From NCBI GenBank assembly GCA_964614215.1, contig CAZTKP010000001.1, positions 1 to 60,127 of the forward strand: a stretch of 60,127 nucleotides of DNA, written 5' to 3'. A program made the translations under genes and the position numbers. Positions 24,271 through 30,887 of this stretch are shown here, one piece after another. The stretch comes from CAZTKP01 sp964614215 (GTDB lineage Bacteria > UBP6 > UBA1177). Each line of letters opens with the position of its first letter. Position 1 is the first letter of the stretch. Below the pieces are notes generated by a model. It ran no database searches. It had not been told where the DNA came from and was given only the letters and a program-made list of their open reading frames with translations.

Positions 24271-24950
24271 GCTTGAGGCTCTTTCTTTTCACATTAGTTT
24301 TCCTATCATCTTTCTCTATTTACGCACAGTTTACCGTATTTATCGATCCGGGACACGGTGGAAACAATAAGGGAGCTATTGCCGGAGGTATCGAAGAAAA
24401 GGATGTAACTCTCGAGCTTGCTCTGAAGTTGAAAGCTTTTTTTAAAAAACATCCTGATCCTGATATTAAAGTAATATTCTCAAGAACATCTGACGAAGAC
24501 CTTCTGATAAAAAAAAGAGTTGAGAAGATCGAAAAGGAAAAACCGGACCTGTTTCTTTCCCTTCACTTCAATTCACAGAAATTTCTTACAACGACAAGGG
24601 GTTTCGAGATCTATTATCCGGCAGATTCTCTCGATGGAAAATCAAAAGAAATGGCTGAAAAATATGACCGGGCAAACAGGTCTTTCGTTTATGGAAAAAT
24701 GTTTAAGGACCTTTATTTTAAAGCCAACATCCACACAACGTGGAAACTGCCCTTCAATCTTTTCACTCAGAAATACGGTCTGAAACTTTTTGAAGAAACA
24801 ACGGTACCCGGACTACTTCTAGAAATAGCCTATCTGACCTCACCGGATGACAGAGCGTGCGTCGAGAACAAAGATTTTATGGCTGATATCGCCTGGTATA
24901 TCTATGATGCGATCAAGAAAATATCTAAGAAAAAACTGAAAAAGAAGTAG
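24267..24950 (+). CDS. N-acetylmuramoyl-L-alanine amidase (Amidase_3)
   Basis: 227 residues with a signal peptide (cleaved near IYA-QF). It cuts peptide stems from murein glycan. Zinc ligands are FIDPGHGG (His), EKDVTLE (Glu) and LSLHFNS (His); the catalytic Glu is in LLLEIAYLTSP. No AMIN or SPOR domain. The start overlaps parB by 4 bases. It ends exactly where the opposing hipT gene ends. Confidence 0.9.
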   Translation: MSLRLFLFTLVFLSSFSIYAQFTVFIDPGHGGNNKGAIAGGIEEKDVTLELALKLKAFFKKHPDPDIKVIFSRTSDEDLLIKKRVEKIEKEKPDLFLSLHFNSQKFLTTTRGFEIYYPADSLDGKSKEMAEKYDRANRSFVYGKMFKDLYFKANIHTTWKLPFNLFTQKYGLKLFEETTVPGLLLEIAYLTSPDDRACVENKDFMADIAWYIYDAIKKISKKKLKKK

Positions 24951-25889
24951 TTATCTAAATATTCTGCTGAATCTTGAGTTGAAAATCTCAATATATTTAT
25001 CTTTTAGTTCATTATTTAAGAATGAATCCGATATTTGGTTAACCATATTTTCACGTCTTTTTGCAAACTTTTCATATATCCCCATGACAACCTTGCTTTG
25101 GATCTGAAAATTTTCAGCTAAGAAGTCGAAGTCTTCTTTTTCTAACCTTGCCTTCTTTCCATTTATCGAAAGTGCAGACTCTTCTTTATCTTCAGGAATA
25201 GCAATTGCCGTATTTAGTAGATCATAAGCCGGAGATAGCTCAAAAAAATCAGTAGAACTGTAAAAAAGCGAATAATTTTTCAGGTGCATGTCTGCATTTC
25301 CTGAAAGAAAGGAAAAAAGAACGACTTCAAAAAGTCTCTGAAGATCATAGCCAGGGTTTGAAGAGTATTTTTTCAGTGTTTTTCCAATTTGCTCAACCGA
25401 TCCTCTGTACTTGTCTTCTGTGAGTCTCTCCTGAAGCTGACACATATCTTCCATATGTTTTTTTCCGCTTTTAGTTCTATCAATCCTCTTTGAGATATAG
25501 GCAAGCTCTCCGCTTTTAAACCTGACCATTCCATAGGGAACCGTTTTTATTCCAAAAGTCTGAGCCAAACTCATTGTAAGGTGTTCATTTTCAGGAAGAA
25601 ATGGATATTTTTCTGAAGGCGGTTTTAAAATATAACCTCCCCAGAGTCCGACAATCGTAAATTTACTGTTTCTTTCTCCTCTTACTTTTGACAAGTGAAG
25701 TGAAAGCTTCGGCTGAACACCCGTTACCGAAATACTTTTCAGTACAGAATCTTTTGCAATCTCATTTAGTTCATCAAGATCATAGTCAAGACCCGGGGCT
25801 TTGTCCGAATTAAAAAATTTCCGGCTGCATGAAGAGTGATACTCCTCTTTTCCGGCAACTTCATTGCCGCAGATGAGGCATCTAGTCAT
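24951..25889 (-). CDS. hipT: HipT-like kinase toxin
   Basis: 312 residues. It is a HipA-family Ser/Thr kinase that lacks the N-terminal subdomain of HipA; that part is encoded by the preceding gene. A Cys pair near the N-terminus (CLICG, then HSSC) forms a zinc-ribbon-like start. The Gly-rich loop reads KSISVTGVQPKLSL, with Ser52 and Ser54 at the place of the SxS autophosphorylation pair of E. coli HipT (Ser57/Ser59). The catalytic segment is GNADMHLKN (Asp200) and the metal-binding site is LSPAYD (Asp223). All kinase residues look intact. E. coli HipT phosphorylates TrpS; the target here is not shown. Its start overlaps hipS by 8 bases. Confidence 0.9.
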   Translation of the reverse strand: MTRCLICGNEVAGKEEYHSSCSRKFFNSDKAPGLDYDLDELNEIAKDSVLKSISVTGVQPKLSLHLSKVRGERNSKFTIVGLWGGYILKPPSEKYPFLPENEHLTMSLAQTFGIKTVPYGMVRFKSGELAYISKRIDRTKSGKKHMEDMCQLQERLTEDKYRGSVEQIGKTLKKYSSNPGYDLQRLFEVVLFSFLSGNADMHLKNYSLFYSSTDFFELSPAYDLLNTAIAIPEDKEESALSINGKKARLEKEDFDFLAENFQIQSKVVMGIYEKFAKRRENMVNQISDSFLNNELKDKYIEIFNSRFSRIFR

Positions 25890-26214
25890 TTTTTTCCCTC
25901 CTCACAGAAACAGCTCCAATGGTGTCACTACAGCACGAAAGCAGCAGCTCCATTCTATCTCTTGAGTCAATTTTCCAGCTCTTCCATGCAATATCAAGCA
26001 GCCATCCTTCCGGAATAAGACCATCAAAAAATGGAAATAATATTTTTGATTCGTATGACTCTTTTCTAAGAGGAAGTGTTTTGCTTACTGCAACAGGATC
26101 TGAAGCCAAAAGATATTCCGGATCATAGGTGAAAACATACCCTGAATCAGTTTGTTCAACAATTCCGGCAAATCTGTCATACATGTAGACATATCCATAT
26201 TTTTTTATCATCAT
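25882..26214 (-). CDS. hipS: HipS-like antitoxin (HipA N-terminal subdomain)
   Basis: 110 residues matching only the N-terminal subdomain-1 of HipA: YLLASDPVAVSKTLPLR, then FPFFDGLIPEGWLLDIA, then DTIGAVSVRR. In the tripartite HipBST systems this small protein, not HipB, neutralises the kinase by inserting a Trp into its active site. Trp71 in PEGW is the likely equivalent. It overlaps hipB by 4 bases and hipT by 8 bases, consistent with coupled translation. Confidence 0.88.
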   Translation of the reverse strand: MMIKKYGYVYMYDRFAGIVEQTDSGYVFTYDPEYLLASDPVAVSKTLPLRKESYESKILFPFFDGLIPEGWLLDIAWKSWKIDSRDRMELLLSCCSDTIGAVSVRREKND

Positions 26215-26420
26215 GAACCTCTCTCAGTTTTTCCAGGAATCATTTCATGCCCGAACAGAAGAAGAACCTGATTGATCTTATCAAGCCTGAGCGTATCTTT
26301 ACCCTGCTCCAGCTCTCTAATAAACCTTAAACCTACTCCGCTTCTTTGTGCAAGCTCAACCTGTGTAATACCTAACTTTTTTCTTCTTTCTTTAACAAAA
26401 ACCCTTAACTTATCGCTCAT
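26211..26420 (-). CDS. hipB: HipB-like DNA-binding regulator (XRE HTH)
   Basis: 69 residues. A helix-turn-helix occupies residues 17-38 (GITQVELAQRSGVGLRFIREL), followed by a short C-terminal strand (HEMIPG). In HipBST the B subunit binds DNA and represses the operon. Three matching palindromes lie just upstream, the nearest only 2 bases from the ATG and covering its ribosome-binding site (GAGG). Confidence 0.9.
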   Translation of the reverse strand: MSDKLRVFVKERRKKLGITQVELAQRSGVGLRFIRELEQGKDTLRLDKINQVLLLFGHEMIPGKTERGS

Positions 26421-26422
26421 TC

Positions 26423-26440
26423 TATACCTCTTCGGGTATA
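26423..26440 (-). promoter_or_regulatory. Operator O1 for hipBST
   Basis: The palindrome TATACCT-CTTC-GGGTATA covers the ribosome-binding site of hipB. Its centre is at 26431.5. It has the same half-sites as O2 and O3, with one mismatch. Binding here could block translation initiation regions or elongation of RNA polymerase. Confidence 0.75.
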
Positions 26441-26452
26441 ATTTATAACTAT

Positions 26453-26489
26453 CAACGTAATTTTACACCCTTTCGGGTATATTTGTCAA
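26453..26489 (-). promoter_or_regulatory. Promoter of hipBST
   Basis: On the minus strand TTGACA (26484-26489) and TAAAAT (26460-26465) are separated by 18 bases, with operator O2 filling the spacer. Transcription would start near 26453, about 33 bases before hipB. Confidence 0.7.
26464..26481 (-). promoter_or_regulatory. Operator O2 for hipBST
   Basis: TACACCC-TTTC-GGGTATA, centre 26472.5, lies between the -35 and -10 elements of the predicted hipB promoter. Repressor bound here would exclude RNA polymerase. The site is the same type as O1 and O3. Confidence 0.8.
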
Positions 26490-26504
26490 GTTGTTTTTAT
26501 TTTT

Positions 26505-26522
26505 TACACCCGTTAGGGTATA
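26505..26522 (-). promoter_or_regulatory. Operator O3 for hipBST
   Basis: TACACCC-GTTA-GGGTATA, centre 26513.5, is upstream of the -35 element and 13 bases after the pyrE stop codon. Centre spacing to O2 is 41 bases, the same as from O2 to O1. Confidence 0.78.
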
Positions 26523-26535
26523 TTTTAGTGAGTTT

Positions 26536-27213
26536 TTATCTAGATGCGCCGTAGATTTTATAATAATCTTCAATTCTTGCGGCAATTTCGTCATCTAAAA
26601 CAACTTTACCGTTTACTTCTTTGTTGTGAAGATATTCAACTACTTCCGCCATTGAGACGATGGGAAATGTTTTCATTCCGAAATGTTCATGAAGCTCGTC
26701 AAGTGCACTCTTTTCGCCTTTTCCTTTTTCCATGCGGTTTACGGAAATTACAAGCGCTGAAACGTTGACATCGGCCTGAGCTTTAAGAATTGGAACAGTT
26801 TCATAGATGCTCGTTCCTGCTGTTGTAACATCCTCAACGATCACAACTCTGTCACTATCTGCAAGTTTATGACCGATCACTGTTCCTTTTTCACCATGAT
26901 CTTTTGCTTCCTTCCTGTTGAAACAGAAGGCTGCATCTTTTCCGTACATTTCCTTTAATGCGATGGCTGTTGTGACTACCAGTGGAATTCCTTTGTAGGC
27001 GGGACCGAAAAGAACGTCGAACTCTCCATTCGTATGTTCCATAATTGACTGGGCATAAAACTTTCCAAGTCTTGCTATCTGCTCGCCTGTTCTGTACTTT
27101 CCTGTATTTACAAAGAAAGGAGTTTTTCTTCCGCTTTTTGTAATAAAATCTCCAAAGGTCAGAACCTCACTTTCAACCATGAAATCAATAAAATCCTTTT
27201 TGTAACTTTCCAT
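26536..27213 (-). CDS. pyrE: Orotate phosphoribosyltransferase
   Basis: 225 residues. It makes OMP from orotate and PRPP in pyrimidine synthesis. The PRPP loop is DRVVIVEDVTTAGTSIYE near residues 123-140. Conserved FGDFITKSGRKTPFFVNTG and FGPAYKGIPLV are present. Single gene with its own promoter, divergent from the dehydrogenase gene. hipBST follows it in the same direction but has its own promoter. Confidence 0.94.
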   Translation of the reverse strand: MESYKKDFIDFMVESEVLTFGDFITKSGRKTPFFVNTGKYRTGEQIARLGKFYAQSIMEHTNGEFDVLFGPAYKGIPLVVTTAIALKEMYGKDAAFCFNRKEAKDHGEKGTVIGHKLADSDRVVIVEDVTTAGTSIYETVPILKAQADVNVSALVISVNRMEKGKGEKSALDELHEHFGMKTFPIVSMAEVVEYLHNKEVNGKVVLDDEIAARIEDYYKIYGASR

Positions 27214-27240
27214 GTTTTACTCCGTAGTTTTTAAGAACAG

Positions 27241-27276
27241 TCCCTTGAAAATACTTAATAAAAATCGTTTATCCAA
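27241..27276 (-). promoter_or_regulatory. Possible promoter of pyrE
   Basis: On the minus strand TTGGAT (27271-27276) and TATTTT (27248-27253) are 17 bases apart. The start would be about 28 bases before the pyrE ATG. The match is moderate. Confidence 0.42.
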
Positions 27277-27281
27277 TTTTT

Positions 27282-27317
27282 TTGATAATAAATGGAAAGT
27301 CATGTAGAATCCTTTGA
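27282..27317 (+). promoter_or_regulatory. Promoter of the isocitrate-dehydrogenase-family gene
   Basis: TTGATA (27282-27287) and TAGAAT (27305-27310), 17 bases apart. The start would be near 27317, about 62 bases before the ATG. It lies back to back with the pyrE promoter. Confidence 0.6.
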
Positions 27318-27378
27318 AATTTGTTCATTTTTTTGTGAAAAGTGAGGGTTTCAGTAACAAAAATTTCAGGAGAATGAA

Positions 27379-28506
27379 ATGGCTAAGTATCGTATCGCCT
27401 GGTTACCGGGTGACGGAGTTGGGAAGGAAGTAATGGAAGCAATGAAGATCGTTCTTGACGGTCTCGGACTTGATGCAGAATATATTCACGGGGATATAGG
27501 CTGGGAGTTCTGGTGCAAGGAGGGAGATCCGCTTCCAAAAAGAACTACCGATATGATGAAAAACACCGATTGCGCTCTTTTCGGAGCAATCACCTCAAAA
27601 CCTCAGAGAGAGGCAAAAGAGGAATTAATTCCGGAACTTAAAGACAAAGGCCTTGTTTATTTTTCACCTATCGTAAGACTTCGTCAGGAGTTCGATCTTT
27701 ACTGTAATGAAAGACCGAATGTGGCATTCACAGGCAATCCGCTTAACCTTAAGGATAACATCAACATCACTGTTTTCCGTGAAAACACAGAAGGAAGCTA
27801 TGCAGGCGTTGAGTTCGGTCCTGTAACAGAAAAACTTAAAAATGCAATGCTTGAAGACGCTCCTAAAATGAAGAAGTTCATGGACACTGACGGCGAAGAT
27901 ATGGCGATCTCAACAAGAATTATTACAAGAAAAGGTGCTGAAAGAATTATCCGCTCCGCTTTTGAGCATGCTGACAAATTCAAAAAAGGCAGTGTGACAC
28001 TTGTTGAAAAACCGAACGTTCTCAGAAAGACCGGCGGAATCATGGTTGAGGTTTTTGAAGAAGTTGCAAAGGAATATCCTCATATTGACAGCTGGTTTGA
28101 CAATGTTGACGCAATAGCAATGTGGCTTGTTAAGTCACCTGAAAAATACGAAGTTCTCGTTGCGGAAAATCTCTTCGGCGACATTATCAGTGACCTTGCA
28201 GGACAGCTCGTCGGCGGACTCGGATTCGCTCACAGCGGAAACGTTGGAAACGGATACGCAGTTTTTGAACCTGTTCACGGAAGTGCTCCGAAATATGAAG
28301 GGCTTTACAAAGTCAATCCGATGGCAATGTTCCTTGCCGGAAGAATGATGCTCAACTACCTCGGAGAAACTGAAAAAGCTGAAAAGCTCATCAACGGAAT
28401 CGAGAAAACCGTCAGAGACGGCAAAGTCGTAACTTACGACCTTGGCGGAACTGCAAAAACTCTTGAAGTTGCTCAGGAAGTTCTTAAGAACGCACTGGAA
28501 TCATAA
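27379..28506 (+). CDS. Isocitrate/isopropylmalate-dehydrogenase-family enzyme
   Basis: 375 residues. It is an NAD(P)-dependent beta-decarboxylating dehydrogenase. N-terminal RIAWLPGDGVGKEVMEA, substrate Arg region PIVRLRQEFDLY, and FRENTEGSYAGVEF where Ser/Tyr contact the substrate. The metal site is NVDAIAMWLVKSP plus ENLFGDIISDL, and the cofactor loop is FEPVHGSAPKYEG. The ENTEG segment favours isocitrate or homoisocitrate over isopropylmalate. The monogenic NAD-type IDH of the TCA cycle is the likeliest role. It is not next to leu genes. It converges on a lipoprotein gene with 2 bases between stops. Confidence 0.88.
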   Translation: MAKYRIAWLPGDGVGKEVMEAMKIVLDGLGLDAEYIHGDIGWEFWCKEGDPLPKRTTDMMKNTDCALFGAITSKPQREAKEELIPELKDKGLVYFSPIVRLRQEFDLYCNERPNVAFTGNPLNLKDNINITVFRENTEGSYAGVEFGPVTEKLKNAMLEDAPKMKKFMDTDGEDMAISTRIITRKGAERIIRSAFEHADKFKKGSVTLVEKPNVLRKTGGIMVEVFEEVAKEYPHIDSWFDNVDAIAMWLVKSPEKYEVLVAENLFGDIISDLAGQLVGGLGFAHSGNVGNGYAVFEPVHGSAPKYEGLYKVNPMAMFLAGRMMLNYLGETEKAEKLINGIEKTVRDGKVVTYDLGGTAKTLEVAQEVLKNALES

Positions 28507-28508
28507 AA

Positions 28509-29393
28509 CTATTTCAAAGCTTCTGTATTCACAATGAAAAAATCAAATTGTCGCGGCACTCCTGATGTGAAATAATGTCCGTCATCATCTTCTTCGGTTG
28601 CCCTGATACTGTTTCTAACAAAATACTCATATCCTTCAGATGTTACGACTTCTCCATTACTGACAACAACAGGTTTCTTTCCTTCAATTGTAATTTTTAA
28701 CGGTGGCGCTATCAGAGAATCATACAGCAAGTCCCCTTCAAGCTCCATTGAAGCTCCGCTCTTATACTTAACACAGAAAGACTCACATGAAGGAATAACT
28801 TCCTGTTTCACACTGACTTCAGGTGCATATTTTGAAGGCCAGATTCCTCCCGATTCACTTTCATCACCTTCATTTACAATACTCTGCCCAGTTACAGCTA
28901 TCAATTCTCCGTCCTTATGTCGAACGACCTGAACATCACGGCTTATAGATTCTCCATTAATATCGCCATAAAATCCTTCTTTTTTGTAAACGGAAACCTC
29001 TTTACCTATAAGAGAATCTTTAAAAAATGATTTATCAACACCTACAAATCCAATGCCACACCAATCATCGTCTTTGCATTTCTCAATACACTTTCCTTTT
29101 AGTCCGACATTTTCCATTTCATGATATTGACCAAATTCAAATTTTTCAACGATAAATCTTTCACTTGTTTCGGAGCTAGAAGATTCAAATGAACAGCCTA
29201 CAATTAGTTGCCGTTTAAAGCTGTTATCACTATTTTGATACTCACAGTCTTCACCACCTCCACCTCCATTCTCCCATAAATCAGTCGTAAGAATACAGTT
29301 TTCATCACCCAGACCTGAATCATTATCGGTGGTTTCGTTGTTTTCACATGAGACAAACATCGCTACAAACATCAATAAAATCAGGCGTTTCAT
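28509..29393 (-). CDS. Lipoprotein, tandem paralogue A
   Basis: 294 residues. Lipoprotein signal MKRLILLMFVAMFVSC with lipid Cys16. A short acidic linker (ENNETTDNDSGLGDENC) and a Gly run (ENGGGGGEDC) follow. The rest has paired Cys (KCIEKCKDDDWC, SCESFC) and strand-like segments such as SLIGKEVSVYKKEG, HKDGELIAVTG and GYEYFVRNSIRA. It is clearly homologous to the next gene along most of its length. It is probably surface- or periplasm-exposed. No known family is recognised. Confidence 0.82.
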   Translation of the reverse strand: MKRLILLMFVAMFVSCENNETTDNDSGLGDENCILTTDLWENGGGGGEDCEYQNSDNSFKRQLIVGCSFESSSSETSERFIVEKFEFGQYHEMENVGLKGKCIEKCKDDDWCGIGFVGVDKSFFKDSLIGKEVSVYKKEGFYGDINGESISRDVQVVRHKDGELIAVTGQSIVNEGDESESGGIWPSKYAPEVSVKQEVIPSCESFCVKYKSGASMELEGDLLYDSLIAPPLKITIEGKKPVVVSNGEVVTSEGYEYFVRNSIRATEEDDDGHYFTSGVPRQFDFFIVNTEALK

Positions 29394-29400
29394 AGTGCTA

Positions 29401-30228
29401 TCACCTCAAAGCTTCTGTGTTCACAATGAAGAAATCAAATTTATACTCGACTCCTAGATTTAAATATTTTCCGTCTTCATCATCTTCTGATGCACGAACA
29501 CTATTTCTTACAAAATATTCGTAACCTTCAGATGTCACAACTTCTCCATTGCTGACAATAACCGGATCTTTGCCTTCAACGGTAATTTTCAAAGGCGGAG
29601 CTACAAGAGAATCAACAACCCAGTCTCCCAGAGGTTCATGATCTTCACCTCTTTGATATTTTACGCAAAAAGGTTCGCAAGTTGAGAGTACCTCCTGTTT
29701 AATTGTTATTTGCGGAACCAAACTTGAAGGCCAAAGTCCATCAGTTTTACCCTGGTCATTACTTTCACAAAAAATATTAACGCCCATTACCGCAATAATT
29801 GTTCCATCCTTGTGTTTAACGACAACAAGACCTCCGAAATAGCTTTCCTTGTAATATACAGTAACTTCTTTACCGATCAGCGAATCTTTAAAAAGAGAAC
29901 GATCATAATTTTTAAATGTTATCCCACATTTATTTTCTTTTCCGCATTCACCTCTGGGGATAACTTCATTTCTATCTTCAAGAATAAGTATTTCATCAAT
30001 TACAAAAGATGTGCCATCTTCATCACCTGAACCTTCAACATATCTTTTCATAAAATCATCATAGTGTTGATACTGGCAACCTTCTCCACCACCGCCGCCA
30101 CTTTCCCATAAATCAGTCGCAAGAATACAGTTTTCATCACCCAGATCAGAATCATTGTCTACAGTCTCACCTTCTCCACAAGAAACAAAAACAAAAATAA
30201 CTGCCAATATTATGAAGTATTTACTCAA
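29401..30228 (-). CDS. Lipoprotein, tandem paralogue B
   Basis: 275 residues when started at the TTG at 30228, which has GGAG six bases upstream and gives a normal lipoprotein signal peptide (SKYFIILAVIFVFVSC). The ATG at 30243 has no ribosome site, and the GGAG lies downstream of it. Shared blocks with paralogue A include DSDLGDENCILATDLWE, SLIGKEVTVYYKE, PLKITVEGKDPVIVSNGEVV and EYFVRNSVRAS. The two genes are 7 bases apart and probably co-transcribed. Function unknown. Confidence 0.8.
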   Translation of the reverse strand: MSKYFIILAVIFVFVSCGEGETVDNDSDLGDENCILATDLWESGGGGGEGCQYQHYDDFMKRYVEGSGDEDGTSFVIDEILILEDRNEVIPRGECGKENKCGITFKNYDRSLFKDSLIGKEVTVYYKESYFGGLVVVKHKDGTIIAVMGVNIFCESNDQGKTDGLWPSSLVPQITIKQEVLSTCEPFCVKYQRGEDHEPLGDWVVDSLVAPPLKITVEGKDPVIVSNGEVVTSEGYEYFVRNSVRASEDDEDGKYLNLGVEYKFDFFIVNTEALR

Positions 30229-30264
30229 TTCAATCTCCAGCATAAAGATTTTAACAAAACTCGT

Positions 30265-30300
30265 TTATGATATTTTATTGAATAGTTAACAAAAAAGCAA
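30265..30300 (-). promoter_or_regulatory. Promoter of the tandem lipoprotein genes
   Basis: On the minus strand TTGCTT (30295-30300) and TAAAAT (30272-30277), 17 bases apart. The start would be about 37 bases before the TTG start codon. Confidence 0.5.
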
Positions 30301-30309
30301 ACGGGAGTT

Positions 30310-30327
30310 TCCTTTTCTTTGATAAAA
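30310..30327 (+). repeat. 18-bp direct repeat, left copy
   Basis: TCCTTTTCTTTGATAAAA, identical to 30812-30829. The two copies bracket the truncated DUF1016 gene. See the finding on this locus. Confidence 0.85.
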
Positions 30328-30332
30328 ATAAT

Positions 30333-30361
30333 TTGACCGAAACACCGCCGACCTTTATATT
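30333..30361 (+). promoter_or_regulatory. Promoter of the DUF1016 remnant
   Basis: TTGACC (30333-30338) and TATATT (30356-30361), 17 bases apart, 31 bases before the ATG. Confidence 0.5.
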
Positions 30362-30392
30362 TGATTTAGTTTAACTTTAATTTGGGGCCAAT

Positions 30393-30761
30393 ATGGTTAA
30401 AAAAAACTACACATCATCCATTGCTCTAAACAGCAAAGAAAATTATAAAAACTTACTTGCCGAACTAAAAAGCATACTCAGCAAAGGTAAGGCAAAAGCT
30501 TACAAGGCAGTTGACAACATCAAAGTTCAGACTTACTGGCAGATCGGCGAACGAATTGTGAGAGATGAAATTGAAAATAAGGATAGAGCAGATTACGGCA
30601 AAAATCTAGTAGATAGCATATCTTCAGACCTTGGAATCAACAAACGAGAACTGTATAGAATTATTAGATTTTTTCGCTTGTATCAAATTGTGGCTACAGT
30701 GTCGCCACAATTAAGCTGGAGTCACTATAAAGAACTTGTTGATATAAGACTAGTCCTCTAA
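30393..30761 (+). pseudogene. Truncated DUF1016/YhcG-type nuclease gene
   Basis: 122 residues that match only the N-terminal domain of DUF1016 proteins (YWQIGERIVRDE, YGKNLVDSIS, LYRIIRFFRLYQ, PQLSWSHYKEL). Full members run to about 340 residues with a C-terminal PDDEXK nuclease domain. Here the frame stops right after the LSWSHY box and I saw no continuation before metG. It is probably a decayed remnant, though a short N-terminal-only protein could still be made because promoter and start look intact. The 18-bp direct repeats at both sides suggest gain and partial loss. Confidence 0.72.
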
Positions 30762-30811
30762 ATTGTGGTTAGTTTTATGTTTTCGGCAGTATGCTCAAAT
30801 ATTAAGCTACC

Positions 30812-30829
30812 TCCTTTTCTTTGATAAAA
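30812..30829 (+). repeat. 18-bp direct repeat, right copy
   Basis: Identical to 30310-30327, 502 bases downstream. It contains the -35 element of the metG promoter. Confidence 0.85.
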
Positions 30830-30848
30830 GTCACATCATCAGTATATT
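30821..30848 (+). promoter_or_regulatory. Promoter of metG
   Basis: TTGATA (30821-30826), inside the right direct repeat, and TATATT (30843-30848), 16 bases apart. The start would be about 33 bases before the metG ATG. The left repeat copy lacks a matching -10. Confidence 0.55.
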
Positions 30849-30887
30849 AACTTCGTTTCGTTCATTTACGATTTTTAGGAGAATTTT

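Noticed and set aside
24951..26214. A single hipA broken by frameshift into two genes
   Set aside because: The split falls at the HipS/HipT boundary, both parts have intact starts with short overlaps, and the kinase has its own N-terminal Cys segment and SxS loop as in HipBST.
26423..26522. Three 18-bp repeats at even spacing that look like a small CRISPR array
   Set aside because: The units are palindromic, sit in a promoter and next to a HipB gene, and there are no cas genes. Operators explain them better.
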